Of a stretch of 64,000 nt of DNA, positions 35,446 to 43,959 are shown piece by piece (the stretch's first letter is position 1; each line of letters starts with the position of its first letter). Source of the stretch: UBA3775 sp051877895 (lineage in GTDB: Bacteria > Bacillota > Clostridia > Lachnospirales > Lachnospiraceae). Location: NCBI GenBank assembly GCA_051877895.1, contig JBJEJI010000076.1, positions 36,671 through 100,670 on the forward strand, in the 5' to 3' direction. Below the pieces are notes generated by a model that was not told where the DNA came from, searched no databases, and was given only the letters and a program-made list of their open reading frames with translations. Position numbers and translations under genes: made by a program.

Positions 35446-35519
35446 ATGCTCATACAAAACTATAAACTCTTATAATCAGGCACAAAGCCAAACTTTCAGG
35501 TTATGTTTTGTATGAGCAT
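35446..35519. repeat. Long inverted repeat upstream of ilvD
   Basis: ATGCTCATACAAAAC (35446-35460) is repeated exactly in inverted form at 35505-35519, with four more paired bases inside after one bulge and a loop of about 35 bases. It lies between the stop of the anchored protein gene (35560) and the ilvD promoter region. No T-run fits a standard terminator. Confidence 0.75.
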
Positions 35520-35559
35520 ATATTCATAGTAAGGCAAATTAAAGTTAAATTTTTGATTC

Positions 35560-36297
35560 TTAATCAAATGACGGAATTGTAATTGTTCCTCCATCCTTTG
35601 AAGGACCTGTGATTGTTTTTTCTTTACAATCAATAATTATTTCATATTTCATTCCGCCTTCCCATACAATATTGTTAGTATTGCCATAGGCTTTTACTGT
35701 GATAATCTGATTTTCTTCATCAATGTCATATAAATCATCTGACAGTCTTGAATAAAAACTTTTCAGATACTCGAAATCAAACAATTTAAAATATTGCCCT
35801 ATGGCATCGTAATTAAGTTCCTTACAGGTTTCATACATCCCGTCAAAAAAATTTTCACGATTCGGAAATGGAAAATTAATATCTGCGGAAGTAAATCCAT
35901 CTTCTTCCCAATTACCCCAAAGCCCACCGGCTTCGTATATTCCGTTTTCTATTTCCAAAATATAATAATAATTATTATCATTGAAAAATATTGCAGCGTC
36001 TCGCTGTTTAAAATAATATATTACTTTATGAGTTTCAACATAATCTTTAGAATTAGAATCAATAATTTCGTCCATTGTCATGTCTGTAGTAAAAACGACT
36101 GTATCTATACCAGCAAGATTACTGTAACTGACTTCTCCGACAACTTCGCAAACTGTATATTCAGCCTCATCATTATTCCATTGACACAAAACCACCGGAA
36201 CTTTTTCATTTTTTTTGTGTATAACTAAGACAACAGTTAAGCCGATTCCTATCAATATTAAAACTGCCACAACACTAATTATTATTTTCTTTTTCAT
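35560..36297 (-). CDS. Membrane-anchored protein of unknown function
   Basis: I do not recognise this 245-residue protein. An N-terminal hydrophobic segment (about 5-26, KKIIISVVAVLILIGIGLTVVLVI) with a Lys-rich start works as an uncleaved anchor; no lipobox. The rest is acidic, rich in Tyr, Asn and Asp, and mostly beta in character, with two cysteines (about 38 and 50) in the N-terminal part. The ATG has GGGAGGC upstream. It lies between ilvD and ilvC with its own long upstream region, so it is probably a separate transcription unit and not part of branched-chain amino-acid synthesis. Confidence 0.7.
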   Translation of the reverse strand: MKKKIIISVVAVLILIGIGLTVVLVIHKKNEKVPVVLCQWNNDEAEYTVCEVVGEVSYSNLAGIDTVVFTTDMTMDEIIDSNSKDYVETHKVIYYFKQRDAAIFFNDNNYYYILEIENGIYEAGGLWGNWEEDGFTSADINFPFPNRENFFDGMYETCKELNYDAIGQYFKLFDFEYLKSFYSRLSDDLYDIDEENQIITVKAYGNTNNIVWEGGMKYEIIIDCKEKTITGPSKDGGTITIPSFD

Positions 36298-36737
36298 ACT
36301 CTGCCTCCCGTAATTATATATAAAAATAAATGATAATTACTCTGTTTAGCATTAACTGTCCATCTAAAACACGTCTCCATACTATCCAAAAGTCAATATA
36401 ATATATTTTATGAATAAAAAAATTGACTAAGAGCTTAACTTTTTTTCATTATAAACCTTAACATTTACATACATCAACAATATTTGTCATAAATATGCAA
36501 CAACAAATTATAATTTTGCAACAGTCAGGCATAAACTGTACCAAAGCCCGGGAAGTTTCCGGTGAACTACCCATTATCCAAAGCCCGTGGGATTGAGGTC
36601 AATCTATTTCAGGTTATCATATAAGGTTTGTGAAGCATTTCCATAGATGTTAAAAAATCATGTATACTTCGTTACAATTCGAGATTATCACCTGTTACAG
36701 CATTTGTCAAACAAATCATATAACAAACAAAAATTTT
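36298..36737. other. AT-rich intergenic region without a gene
   Basis: About 440 bp between the anchored-protein gene and the ilvC terminator. I see no coding frame. At 36540-36600 there is a GC-richer patch with two weak hairpins (CCGGGAAGTTTCCGG, and CCCA...TGGG around CCAAAGCCCG), which may be a decayed copy of the dispersed repeat's terminal hairpin. The rest is AT-rich promoter-like DNA. Confidence 0.5.
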
Positions 36738-36783
36738 CAAAAAAAGACTGCCATATTTATGAAATCCATAAATACGACAGTCT
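36738..36783 (-). terminator. Terminator of ilvBNC
   Basis: Minus-strand GACTGTCGTATTTATG pairs with CATAAATATGGCAGTC (36746-36783; about 15 bp with one mismatch) and is followed by TTTTTTTG. It lies 21 bp after the ilvC stop. Confidence 0.9.
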
Positions 36784-36804
36784 CAAAGAATTCATATGTA
36801 AAAA

Positions 36805-37821
36805 TTAGTTGTTAATGAGCTTATCCTCACCATTCCAGCTGTAAAGCTTACGAACTTCTTCGCCAACCTTCTCAGCCGGATGCTCAGCAGCAAGCTTTCT
36901 CATAGCCTTGAAGTGAACCTGTGCACCTGCATCGGACATGTCAAGAAGGAAGTCTTTTGCGAAGGTACCGTCCTGAATGTCGGAAAGAATCTTCTTCATT
37001 GTCTTCTTTGTTTCTTCTGTAATAATCTTTGGTCCTGTAATGTAGTCACCGTATTCTGCAGTGTTGGAAATGGAATATCTCATTCCGGCAAAACCGCTCT
37101 GGTAAATAAGGTCTACAATAAGCTTCATCTCATGGATACATTCGAAGTAAGCGTTTCTTGGATCATAACCGGCTTCGCAAAGAGTTTCAAAACCAGCCTG
37201 CATTAATGCACATACACCACCGCAAAGAACAGCCTGCTCACCGAAAAGGTCTGTTTCTGTTTCTGTACGGAAGTTTGTCTCAAGAACGCCTGCACGAGCA
37301 CCACCAATACCAAGTGCATATGCAAGACCGATATCCCATGCATCACCTGTAGCATCCTGCTCAACAGCAATAAGACAAGGAACACCCTTTCCTGCCTGAT
37401 ACTCACTTCTTACTGTATGACCAGGTCCCTTTGGTGCAATCATGATTACGTTTACATCAGCAGGTGGCTTAATGCATCCGAAATGAATGTTGAAACCATG
37501 AGCAAATGCAAGTGTCTTGCCTGCTGTAAGGTTTGGCTCAATGCTTTCTTTGTACAGCTTAGCCTGTTTCTCATCATTGATAAGAATCATGATAATGTCA
37601 GCCTTTGCTGCTGCAACATCAGCAGTAAATACTTCAAAGCCCTGTTTTTCAGCCTTAGCCCAGCTCTTGCTGCCTTCGTACAGACCGATGATAACATTTA
37701 CGCCACTTTCCTTAAGGTTCAATGCATGTGCATGACCCTGGGAACCATAACCAATGATAGCAACTGTTTTGCCTTTTAACTTGTTTAAGTCGCAATCTTC
37801 CTGATAGAAAATTCTGTTCAT
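36805..37821 (-). CDS. ilvC: Ketol-acid reductoisomerase
   Basis: Second step of valine/isoleucine synthesis; 338 residues, class I. The Rossmann motif is GYGSQGHAHALNLKESG; the cofactor-selecting loop after it (GLYEGSKSWAKAE) has Ser residues, which usually means NADPH. Metal- and substrate-binding residues are in GARAGVLETNFRTETETDLFGEQ and the C-terminal helical domain CIHEMKLIVDLIYQSGF. ATG with AAGGAG upstream, 130 bp after ilvN; last gene of the operon, with a terminator after it. Confidence 0.97.
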   Translation of the reverse strand: MNRIFYQEDCDLNKLKGKTVAIIGYGSQGHAHALNLKESGVNVIIGLYEGSKSWAKAEKQGFEVFTADVAAAKADIIMILINDEKQAKLYKESIEPNLTAGKTLAFAHGFNIHFGCIKPPADVNVIMIAPKGPGHTVRSEYQAGKGVPCLIAVEQDATGDAWDIGLAYALGIGGARAGVLETNFRTETETDLFGEQAVLCGGVCALMQAGFETLCEAGYDPRNAYFECIHEMKLIVDLIYQSGFAGMRYSISNTAEYGDYITGPKIITEETKKTMKKILSDIQDGTFAKDFLLDMSDAGAQVHFKAMRKLAAEHPAEKVGEEVRKLYSWNGEDKLINN

Positions 37822-37951
37822 AACACTAATCTCCTTTATGATAGTATTCTATATCTCAAAACGGGATCCCTCCCATGGGATATCTGATTCTTCTGCTCTT
37901 TGGCAGTTCCTGAACGGATTAACCGTTACAGATGTTTGTAATAAATTGTAA

Positions 37952-38470
37952 TTAAACTACTGTGGATACTTCTACATCTGTTGCCAGAATGTCATCCTTA
38001 CCTCTTGTAAGAGCAACAATACCTGTACGACACATTTCAATAATTCCGAAGCCTTTCAGAAGTTCAACAATAGCATTAACCTTACTTGATTCACCTGTTA
38101 CTTCAATAGTAACAGACTCCGGAGCATAATCAATAACTTTAGCACGGAAAACATCAACTATAGAAAGAATATCCTGACGTGTTTCGGCACTGTTATTGAT
38201 TTTAATCAGCAGAAGTTCTCTTGATACGGATGAGTCTCTGCTTAATTCCTGAACATCATAAACATCCGGCATCTTCTCAAGCTGTTTAATAATCTGATCC
38301 TTACTGTCCGCACCGCGGAAAGAAATAGTGATACGGGATAAATTTGGATTCTGTGTTTCACCAACAGTAAGTGTATCAATATTAAAACCTCTTCTACGGA
38401 ACATACTTGTTACTCTGTTCAAAACACCAAACTGGTTATTTACCAGAACTGCAACTACATATCTGTCCAT
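37952..38470 (-). CDS. ilvN: Acetolactate synthase small subunit
   Basis: Regulatory subunit of acetolactate synthase, 172 residues. An N-terminal ACT domain (YVVAVLVNNQFGVLNRVTSMF), which binds valine for feedback inhibition, and a C-terminal regulatory domain of the ALS_ss_C type (ESVTIEVTGESSKVNAIVELL) are present. The start lies 2 bp after the ilvB stop, so translation is coupled. Confidence 0.96.
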   Translation of the reverse strand: MDRYVVAVLVNNQFGVLNRVTSMFRRRGFNIDTLTVGETQNPNLSRITISFRGADSKDQIIKQLEKMPDVYDVQELSRDSSVSRELLLIKINNSAETRQDILSIVDVFRAKVIDYAPESVTIEVTGESSKVNAIVELLKGFGIIEMCRTGIVALTRGKDDILATDVEVSTVV

Positions 38471-38472
38471 AA

Positions 38473-40143
38473 TCAGTCACCCACCTTTACAATAAGATCA
38501 TCCATAGAACCGCCTGCCGGAATCATCGGCAGAACAAACTCGTCTTTATTTACCATACATTCAATGACAACAGGACCATCTGTATTAAAAGCTTTATCAA
38601 AAGCAGCTCTTAATTCTTCTTCTGTTTCAGCTCTGAAGCCCTGTGCACCAAATGCTTCAGCAAGCTTCACAAAATCAGTCTGTCTGTTACCGATATCAGT
38701 ATTGGAGTAACGTTTTCCGAAGAACAGCGTCTGCCACTGACGAACCATACCAAGCACGGTATTATTTAAAATGAGAACGACTACAGGTACATTATAGGTA
38801 ACTGCTGTTGCAAGCTCTGTAAGGCACATTCCAAAACCACCGTCACCGGTTACAAGAACCGAACGTTCTCCTGTAGCAATGGCAGAACCGATTGCTGCAC
38901 CCATGCCAAAGCCCATGGTACCAAGTCCACCGCTGGAAATAAACTTTCTAGGCTGTTCAAATTCTGTATACTGTGCTGCCCACATCTGGTTCTGTCCTAC
39001 ATCAGTAACAACAGGAGTTGAAGGCTGCTTATATTCATTCATGATACGAATGATGTTCTTTGGTGAAAATCTGTTATCAACAGGGTCATTGGAAGCTTCC
39101 TTCTTTCTGAGGGCATCTACCTGTGCCTGCCACTCAGGATGCTCAGCCTTTGGAAGAGCTTCAATCAATCTTCCGATAACATCTTTAACATCTCCAACAA
39201 GACCTACATCTACTCTTACATTCTTTTCAATTTCCGCTGCATCAATATCAATATGTATTACCTTCGCTCCCGGAACAAATTTCTTTGTATTTCCGGTTCC
39301 ACGATCGGAAAATCTGGCACCTACCGCAATAAGGCAATCGCAGTTATGCATGGAAAGTGATGATGCATAGTGACCATGCATTCCTATCATTCCAAGAAAA
39401 CGCGGATGGTTTGTAGGTACTGCGGAAAGTCCCATCATGGAGCATCCGATTACCGCATCAATTTTTTCTGCAAGTGTAAGAATTTCTTCTCCTGCATTGC
39501 CTGTAATTACACCGCCACCATATAAAATATACGGTTTCTTAGCTGCCTTAATTATTTCAACAGCCTCCTCAACTGCAGTGTTACATACAGGTTTGTTTTC
39601 CATAGGTTTTACAATTTCTACCGGCTCATATTCGTACTGTGCAATCTGCACATCCTTTGGAATATCTACAAGCACAGGCCCCGGTCTTCCGGACTTTGCC
39701 AGCTTGAATGCTTCCCTGATAATATCTGCCAGGTTATCTATACTTTTGACAAAGAAGTTGTGTTTTGTAATAGGCATTGTCACACCTGTGATATCTACCT
39801 CCTGAAAACTGTCTTTGCCAATCTGTGCACAAGGCACATTACCGGTAATGGCTACAAGCGGAATAGAATCCAGGTATGCTGTAGCAATTCCCGTAACAAG
39901 GTTTGTTGCTCCCGGACCGGATGTGGCAATGACAACGCCAACTTTGCCTGTGGCTCTTGCATATCCGTCTGCTGCATGAGCCGCACCCTGTTCATGTGCT
40001 GTAAGTACATGCTTCAGTTCGTTCTGATACTTGTAGAGCGCATCATACAAATTGATTACCTGTCCGCCCGGATAACCGAATACAACTTCAGTGCCCTGCT
40101 CAATTAAGGTTTTTACAATAATTTCTGCACCACTAATCTTCAT
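38473..40143 (-). CDS. ilvB: Acetolactate synthase large subunit
   Basis: Catalytic subunit, 556 residues, thiamine-diphosphate dependent, condenses pyruvate with pyruvate or 2-oxobutyrate. N-terminal domain with the catalytic glutamate region FGYPGGQVINLYDALYK and LTAHEQGAAHAADGYARA; central FAD-linked domain; C-terminal ThDP motif GDGGFGMCLTELATAVTYNVPVV ending in NNTVLGMVRQWQ. The ATG at 40143 has GGGGAG upstream; a frame-extending ATG four codons earlier overlaps that sequence. Promoter with two palindromes is directly upstream. Confidence 0.97.
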   Translation of the reverse strand: MKISGAEIIVKTLIEQGTEVVFGYPGGQVINLYDALYKYQNELKHVLTAHEQGAAHAADGYARATGKVGVVIATSGPGATNLVTGIATAYLDSIPLVAITGNVPCAQIGKDSFQEVDITGVTMPITKHNFFVKSIDNLADIIREAFKLAKSGRPGPVLVDIPKDVQIAQYEYEPVEIVKPMENKPVCNTAVEEAVEIIKAAKKPYILYGGGVITGNAGEEILTLAEKIDAVIGCSMMGLSAVPTNHPRFLGMIGMHGHYASSLSMHNCDCLIAVGARFSDRGTGNTKKFVPGAKVIHIDIDAAEIEKNVRVDVGLVGDVKDVIGRLIEALPKAEHPEWQAQVDALRKKEASNDPVDNRFSPKNIIRIMNEYKQPSTPVVTDVGQNQMWAAQYTEFEQPRKFISSGGLGTMGFGMGAAIGSAIATGERSVLVTGDGGFGMCLTELATAVTYNVPVVVLILNNTVLGMVRQWQTLFFGKRYSNTDIGNRQTDFVKLAEAFGAQGFRAETEEELRAAFDKAFNTDGPVVIECMVNKDEFVLPMIPAGGSMDDLIVKVGD

Positions 40144-40204
40144 AATGCTCCCCATTTCTAACTGTAATTATAAAGCATATTAATTGAATCCTTTACGATT
40201 TTTC

Positions 40205-40287
40205 CTGTAATTTACATAATAAATTACAGAAAACCCCATTTAAGGCTTCTAAGATGTTATCATAACATCATTTTTTGATTTTTGCAA
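40205..40287 (-). promoter_or_regulatory. ilvBNC promoter with two palindromes
   Basis: Minus-strand TTGCAA (40282-40287), 17 bp, TATGAT (40259-40264). The -10 box lies inside a perfect palindrome GATGTTAT-C-ATAACATC (40253-40269). A second perfect palindrome, CTGTAATTTA-5-TAAATTACAG (40205-40229), lies in the leader between promoter and ilvB. The first is placed to be a repressor operator; the second could be an operator or an mRNA hairpin. No T-box consensus is present. Confidence 0.65.
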
Positions 40288-40295
40288 CACACTAT

Positions 40296-40832
40296 TTAAA
40301 TCAATGAAGTAGGTTCATAATCCTTAAGTTTTGCAAGAAAACCGGCTTTCCACAATTCATCCATAATAGTATCAAGAATCTCCTGATTTGCGGCAGTTAC
40401 AGTGTGATAATGATATCCACTGGTGGCATTGCCAAGAGAAGTTGATTTACCGCTCTTTATTGCTTCAATATATTTTTTCACATCTTCCCCGGAAGATATA
40501 TTCAAAGATGCTCTCACTTCACCATAAACCTTGTGGTAAATAAATTCATCCTTGATAATTCCCCCAAGATTTACGATAAGCATCAGTTCTTCTTCCATGT
40601 GTTCATCATCATGGATAACCTTATATACTCTTTCCGGCATGGATAAGCCGTGTATCATGTAGCCCTTTGCAGTAGAAATAATATCTGTTCCGTCTGCACG
40701 GAGAAGTGCAATGTCGTGAACAATAATCTGTCTGCTGACTTTCAAACTCTGAGAAAGCTTTGTGCCGGAGACCGGTTCCTTTGAAGCTTTAAGCATTGTC
40801 ACTATCCTGCTTCGTCTTTCTTCTCCCCTCAT
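40296..40832 (-). CDS. niaR: NiaR family niacin-responsive repressor (HTH plus 3H domain)
   Basis: A 178-residue transcription factor of the NiaR (YrxA) family. The N-terminal winged-helix (1-about 60; GTKLSQSLKVSRQIIVHDIALLRA) binds DNA; the C-terminal 3H domain (about 70-178) carries the conserved histidines (KVIHDDE, YHKVYGEVR, GYHYHTV) that bind metal and niacin. NiaR represses NAD synthesis and niacin uptake genes. It follows nadC by about 60 bp and ends the nadB-nadC-niaR operon, so it likely controls its own operon through the repeat sites upstream of nadB. Confidence 0.93.
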   Translation of the reverse strand: MRGEERRSRIVTMLKASKEPVSGTKLSQSLKVSRQIIVHDIALLRADGTDIISTAKGYMIHGLSMPERVYKVIHDDEHMEEELMLIVNLGGIIKDEFIYHKVYGEVRASLNISSGEDVKKYIEAIKSGKSTSLGNATSGYHYHTVTAANQEILDTIMDELWKAGFLAKLKDYEPTSLI

Positions 40833-40894
40833 AATACCTCCTTGTCACTCATCCGGTTAAAATCTTACCTTAAAGCGTTTATTTTCAGCCTGTT

Positions 40895-41752
40895 TTAGTC
40901 AATCGGGTGAAGATTCTTCAGTGAAATATCAAGAATAGGGGCAGAATGTGTAAGTGCCCCGCTGGAAACAAAATCAATTCCCAGTTTGGTCAGTCTTGCA
41001 ATATTTTCCTTTGTAACATTTCCGGAGCATTCTGTTTCTGCACGTCCGGCAATAATTTCAACTGCTTTTGCCATGTCTTCATCGCTCATATTATCAAGCA
41101 TAATGATGTTTGCACCTGCTTCAACAGCTTCTTTTACCATGTCAAGATTTTCAACCTCTACTTCAATTTTGCGTACAAAAGGTGCATATTCCTTTGCCGC
41201 CAGCACAGCTTCCTTTACACCACCTGCTGCTCCGATATGGTTATCTTTAAGAAGCACTCCATCGGAAAGATTGTAACGATGATTATTACCGCCTCCGCAT
41301 CTTACTGCATATTTTTCAAATATTCTGTTGTTAGGAGTGGTTTTTCTTGTATCAAGGAGCTTAATGCGGCTGCCTTCAAGAAGTGCTGCCACTGAATGTG
41401 TATATGTTGCAATTCCACTCATTCTCTGAAGGTAATTAAGTGCTGTACGCTCACCGCAGAGAAGCACACGGATATCACCTTTAATCACAGCCATAAGCTG
41501 TCCTTTCTTTACGGAATCTCCATCCTGAACATAAAATTCAATTTCAGTTTTTTCATCAAGAAGTTCAAATACTCTTGCGAATACCTGAAGACCACAGATA
41601 ATACCATCTTCCTTACAAATAAGTTCTACCTGTCCTTTTTTTCCCACAGGCATAACTGAATTGGTGCTTACATCCTCACTACTGATGTCTTCTCTTAACG
41701 CTGAAAGAATCAGCGGATCTACATTAAGTTTCATTGTTACTGTATCAAACAT
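40895..41752 (-). CDS. nadC: Nicotinate-nucleotide diphosphorylase (quinolinate phosphoribosyltransferase)
   Basis: Converts quinolinate and PRPP to nicotinate mononucleotide; 285 residues. Motifs GERTALNYLQRMSGIATYT, LLDTRKTTPNNRIFEKYAVRCGGGNNHRYNL and IEVEVENLDMVKEAVEAG place the catalytic Arg, Lys and Glu residues. The ATG at 41752 has GGAGG upstream (the earlier ATG at 41767 precedes that sequence). It is in the middle of nadB-nadC-niaR. Confidence 0.95.
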   Translation of the reverse strand: MFDTVTMKLNVDPLILSALREDISSEDVSTNSVMPVGKKGQVELICKEDGIICGLQVFARVFELLDEKTEIEFYVQDGDSVKKGQLMAVIKGDIRVLLCGERTALNYLQRMSGIATYTHSVAALLEGSRIKLLDTRKTTPNNRIFEKYAVRCGGGNNHRYNLSDGVLLKDNHIGAAGGVKEAVLAAKEYAPFVRKIEVEVENLDMVKEAVEAGANIIMLDNMSDEDMAKAVEIIAGRAETECSGNVTKENIARLTKLGIDFVSSGALTHSAPILDISLKNLHPID

Positions 41753-41812
41753 ATTTCCTCCATCCAAAGCATGCCCCCGTAGACCTCATGCTTTTATTAA
41801 TTATGATTTTTC

Positions 41813-43111
41813 CTATTCTGCTTCCATTGCGTTAATCCGGTCAATTTCATCCAATATAATTTTCTTATAATATTTAGCCAATTCCTTTGGTTCCATGGTT
41901 CTGGCTTTGGAATTTTCCGAAGAAACTTCTTTAATTTCCACACCTGCATATTCTTTTATGATATCATCTGCAGCCCTTTTTGCAAATACAATTGCTTCCA
42001 GAAGGGAATTGCTGGCAAGTCTGTTCTTTCCATGAACATTGTTACAGGCTGCCTCACCCACTGAATACAGATTTTTCATAGATGTTCTGCCTTCATAATC
42101 AATTTTAACACCACCCATGAAATAATGCTGTGCCGGTACAACCGGAATGCATTCTTTTGTAACATCATAGCCCGACTGTTTGCATTTATCAACAATGTTA
42201 GGGAAATGACTGAGCAATTCATCCCTGTCTATGGTACGCATATCCTCCCACACATGTTTGGAACCATCCTTTTTCATTTCCTCTTTAATTGCTGCAGTAA
42301 GTAAATCTCTTGGAAGAAGCTCATTTACAAAACGCTCATATCTGGTGTTATAAAGCTTTGCTCCTTCACCACGTACGGATTCAGAAATCAGAAAACTTCT
42401 GTCCTCTTCATTTTCCGAATACAAAGTTGTAGGATGAATCTGTATGTAATTGATATGTTCCAGTTCAATTCCATGCTCCATGGAAATTGCAAGAGCATCT
42501 CCGGTCAAATGACGGAAATTTGTAGAGTGTCTGAAAAGACCGCCAATACCACCGCAGGCCCAGACAACAAATTTTGAATAATACTCTTCCAGAGAACCGT
42601 CACTGTTTCTTACCAGTACTCCGTGACAGGTATTATCCTCTTCAAGGATATCTACCATGTTACAGTATTCTACAAGTGTAACATTTGGTTTTTCCTTGGC
42701 TGCAGCTAAAAGATGCTTGGTAATTTCCTTGCCCGTCACATCCTGATGAAAAAGAATTCTCTTGCAGGAATGACCACCTTCTCTTGTGTAAAGCAGCTCT
42801 CCGTTTTCATCTGTCTCAAAATCCACACCATATTTTATTAAATCTTTTATGGTTTCAGCTGAAGACTTAATCATTATTTCCACAGACCGGGGATCATTGG
42901 CATAATGTCCTGCCTTCATGGTATCTTCATAATAACTGTCGTAATCGGACATATCTTTCAGAACACAAATTCCACCCTGTGCCAGAAAAGAATCACTGCT
43001 TTCTGCATCGGATTTTGTAATCATTGTAATTTTTACATCCTCCGGCAGATTTAACGCACAATACAGACCCGCAGCTCCGCAGCCGACAATTAACACATCA
43101 CATTTTTTCAT
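41813..43111 (-). CDS. nadB: L-aspartate oxidase
   Basis: FAD flavoenzyme, 432 residues, oxidises aspartate to iminoaspartate, the first step of quinolinate synthesis. FAD-binding GCGAAGLYCALNLP at the N-terminus, the DSFLAQGGICV motif, HEGHSC-type active-site region (TREGGHSCKRILFHQDVTGKE) and the C-terminal GEAACNNVHGKNRLASNSLLE are present. ATG at 43111 with GGAGG upstream. The usual partner nadA (quinolinate synthase) is not adjacent. Confidence 0.95.
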   Translation of the reverse strand: MKKCDVLIVGCGAAGLYCALNLPEDVKITMITKSDAESSDSFLAQGGICVLKDMSDYDSYYEDTMKAGHYANDPRSVEIMIKSSAETIKDLIKYGVDFETDENGELLYTREGGHSCKRILFHQDVTGKEITKHLLAAAKEKPNVTLVEYCNMVDILEEDNTCHGVLVRNSDGSLEEYYSKFVVWACGGIGGLFRHSTNFRHLTGDALAISMEHGIELEHINYIQIHPTTLYSENEEDRSFLISESVRGEGAKLYNTRYERFVNELLPRDLLTAAIKEEMKKDGSKHVWEDMRTIDRDELLSHFPNIVDKCKQSGYDVTKECIPVVPAQHYFMGGVKIDYEGRTSMKNLYSVGEAACNNVHGKNRLASNSLLEAIVFAKRAADDIIKEYAGVEIKEVSSENSKARTMEPKELAKYYKKIILDEIDRINAMEAE

Positions 43112-43174
43112 ACAAGCCTCCATTCCGAAAGATATTTTACTCTTTCGGATAAATCCGGTAATATTGTTTTACTT

Positions 43175-43250
43175 TTAGTTTACTTCTTTTTTACCGAAAT
43201 TTTTTAGTTTAAGTCCCCGATATAATAACACCTTAGTTTACAGCTGTCAA
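43175..43250 (-). promoter_or_regulatory. nadB promoter with three phased 9-bp repeats
   Basis: Minus-strand TTGACA (43245-43250), 17 bp, TATTAT (43222-43227). The element GTAAACTAA occurs at 43233-43241 (in the spacer) and 43175-43183, with TTAAACTAA at 43204-43212, so the three start points are exactly 29 bp apart. They are candidates for NiaR sites, since niaR is in the same operon. Confidence 0.65.
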
Positions 43251-43268
43251 GTCATGTGTAAAGTTTTT

Positions 43269-43293
43269 AAAAAAATGACAGACCGAAGTCTGC
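43269..43293 (-). terminator. Terminator of the bacteriocin-type ABC operon
   Basis: Minus-strand GGCAGAC-TTCG-GTCTGTC stem (43276-43293, one G-U pair) followed by ATTTTTTT. It lies 31 bp after the ATPase stop. Confidence 0.85.
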
Positions 43294-43323
43294 CATTCCA
43301 TATTGTATTTATATTGTTTATAA

Positions 43324-43959
43324 TCAGACTCGCAGACGCTCCTCTTTTTGCGACAATTCAATATTCATAGTCGCAATCGTCTTGAATTCTTGATTGTGCG
43401 TAACCATGATAATGGTTTTTCCCATGTTATTCAGCTTTTGCAGAATTGAAATTACCTGATTAGCATTTTCTTTATCCAAAGAACCCGTGGGTTCATCTGC
43501 AAGTATCACGGAGCATTTCTTCACCATCAGTCTGGCAAGAGCCACACGTTGTTGCTCGCCACCGGACAGTTTATACACTTTCTCGTTTTTACGTGTCAAC
43601 AGCCCTACCTGTTCCAGAGCCTCGTCAACAGAAACCCCGCTTACAGAGCTTTTATGAATTAATTCTAAATTTTGCTTAACCGTTTTCTTTTCAACCAACG
43701 CAAAATTCTGAAATAAAAATCCCACTGTATTTCTATAATAATCGACAAGCCGTGTATTCCCCGATATTTTGATACCGTCAACAAGAATTTCTCCACCGCT
43801 CACCTTATCAAGTCCGCCTATCATATTAAGCAATGTGGTTTTTCCACAGCCACTCGGTCCTGTAATTACAGCAAAGGCACCATCCGGTATAACAAGATTC
43901 AGATTATCAAACAGACGAATATTTCCGAAGTATTTGCAAACTCCTTTTATTTCTATCAT
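43324..43959 (-). CDS. ABC transporter ATP-binding protein, lactococcin-972 export type
   Basis: A 211-residue ATPase with Walker A GPSGCGKTT, Q-loop GFLFQNFALVEKKTVKQNLEL, signature LSGGEQQRVALAR, Walker B SVILADEPTGSLD and the H-loop in VTHN. The long FALVEKKTV-type Q-loop motif is typical of the putative exporter ATPases of the lactococcin 972 group. Its start overlaps the permease stop (ATGA), so translation is coupled. The last eight residues (KEERLRV and stop) are encoded by a copy of the dispersed intergenic repeat, so the protein's tail is repeat-derived. Confidence 0.9.
   Translation of the reverse strand: MIEIKGVCKYFGNIRLFDNLNLVIPDGAFAVITGPSGCGKTTLLNMIGGLDKVSGGEILVDGIKISGNTRLVDYYRNTVGFLFQNFALVEKKTVKQNLELIHKSSVSGVSVDEALEQVGLLTRKNEKVYKLSGGEQQRVALARLMVKKCSVILADEPTGSLDKENANQVISILQKLNNMGKTIIMVTHNQEFKTIATMNIELSQKEERLRV
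43325..43356 (+). repeat. Dispersed repeat head copy inside the 3' end of the ABC ATPase gene
   Basis: CAGACTCGCAGACGCTCCTC then TTTTTGCGACA matches the repeat head and is closest to the copies at 51171 and 51213. It overlaps codons of the ATPase C-terminus and provides its stop codon. Confidence 0.7.

Noticed and set aside
40144..40295. Possible T-box riboswitch upstream of ilvB
   Set aside because: No AGGGTGG-type T-box sequence and too short a leader; only palindromes are present.
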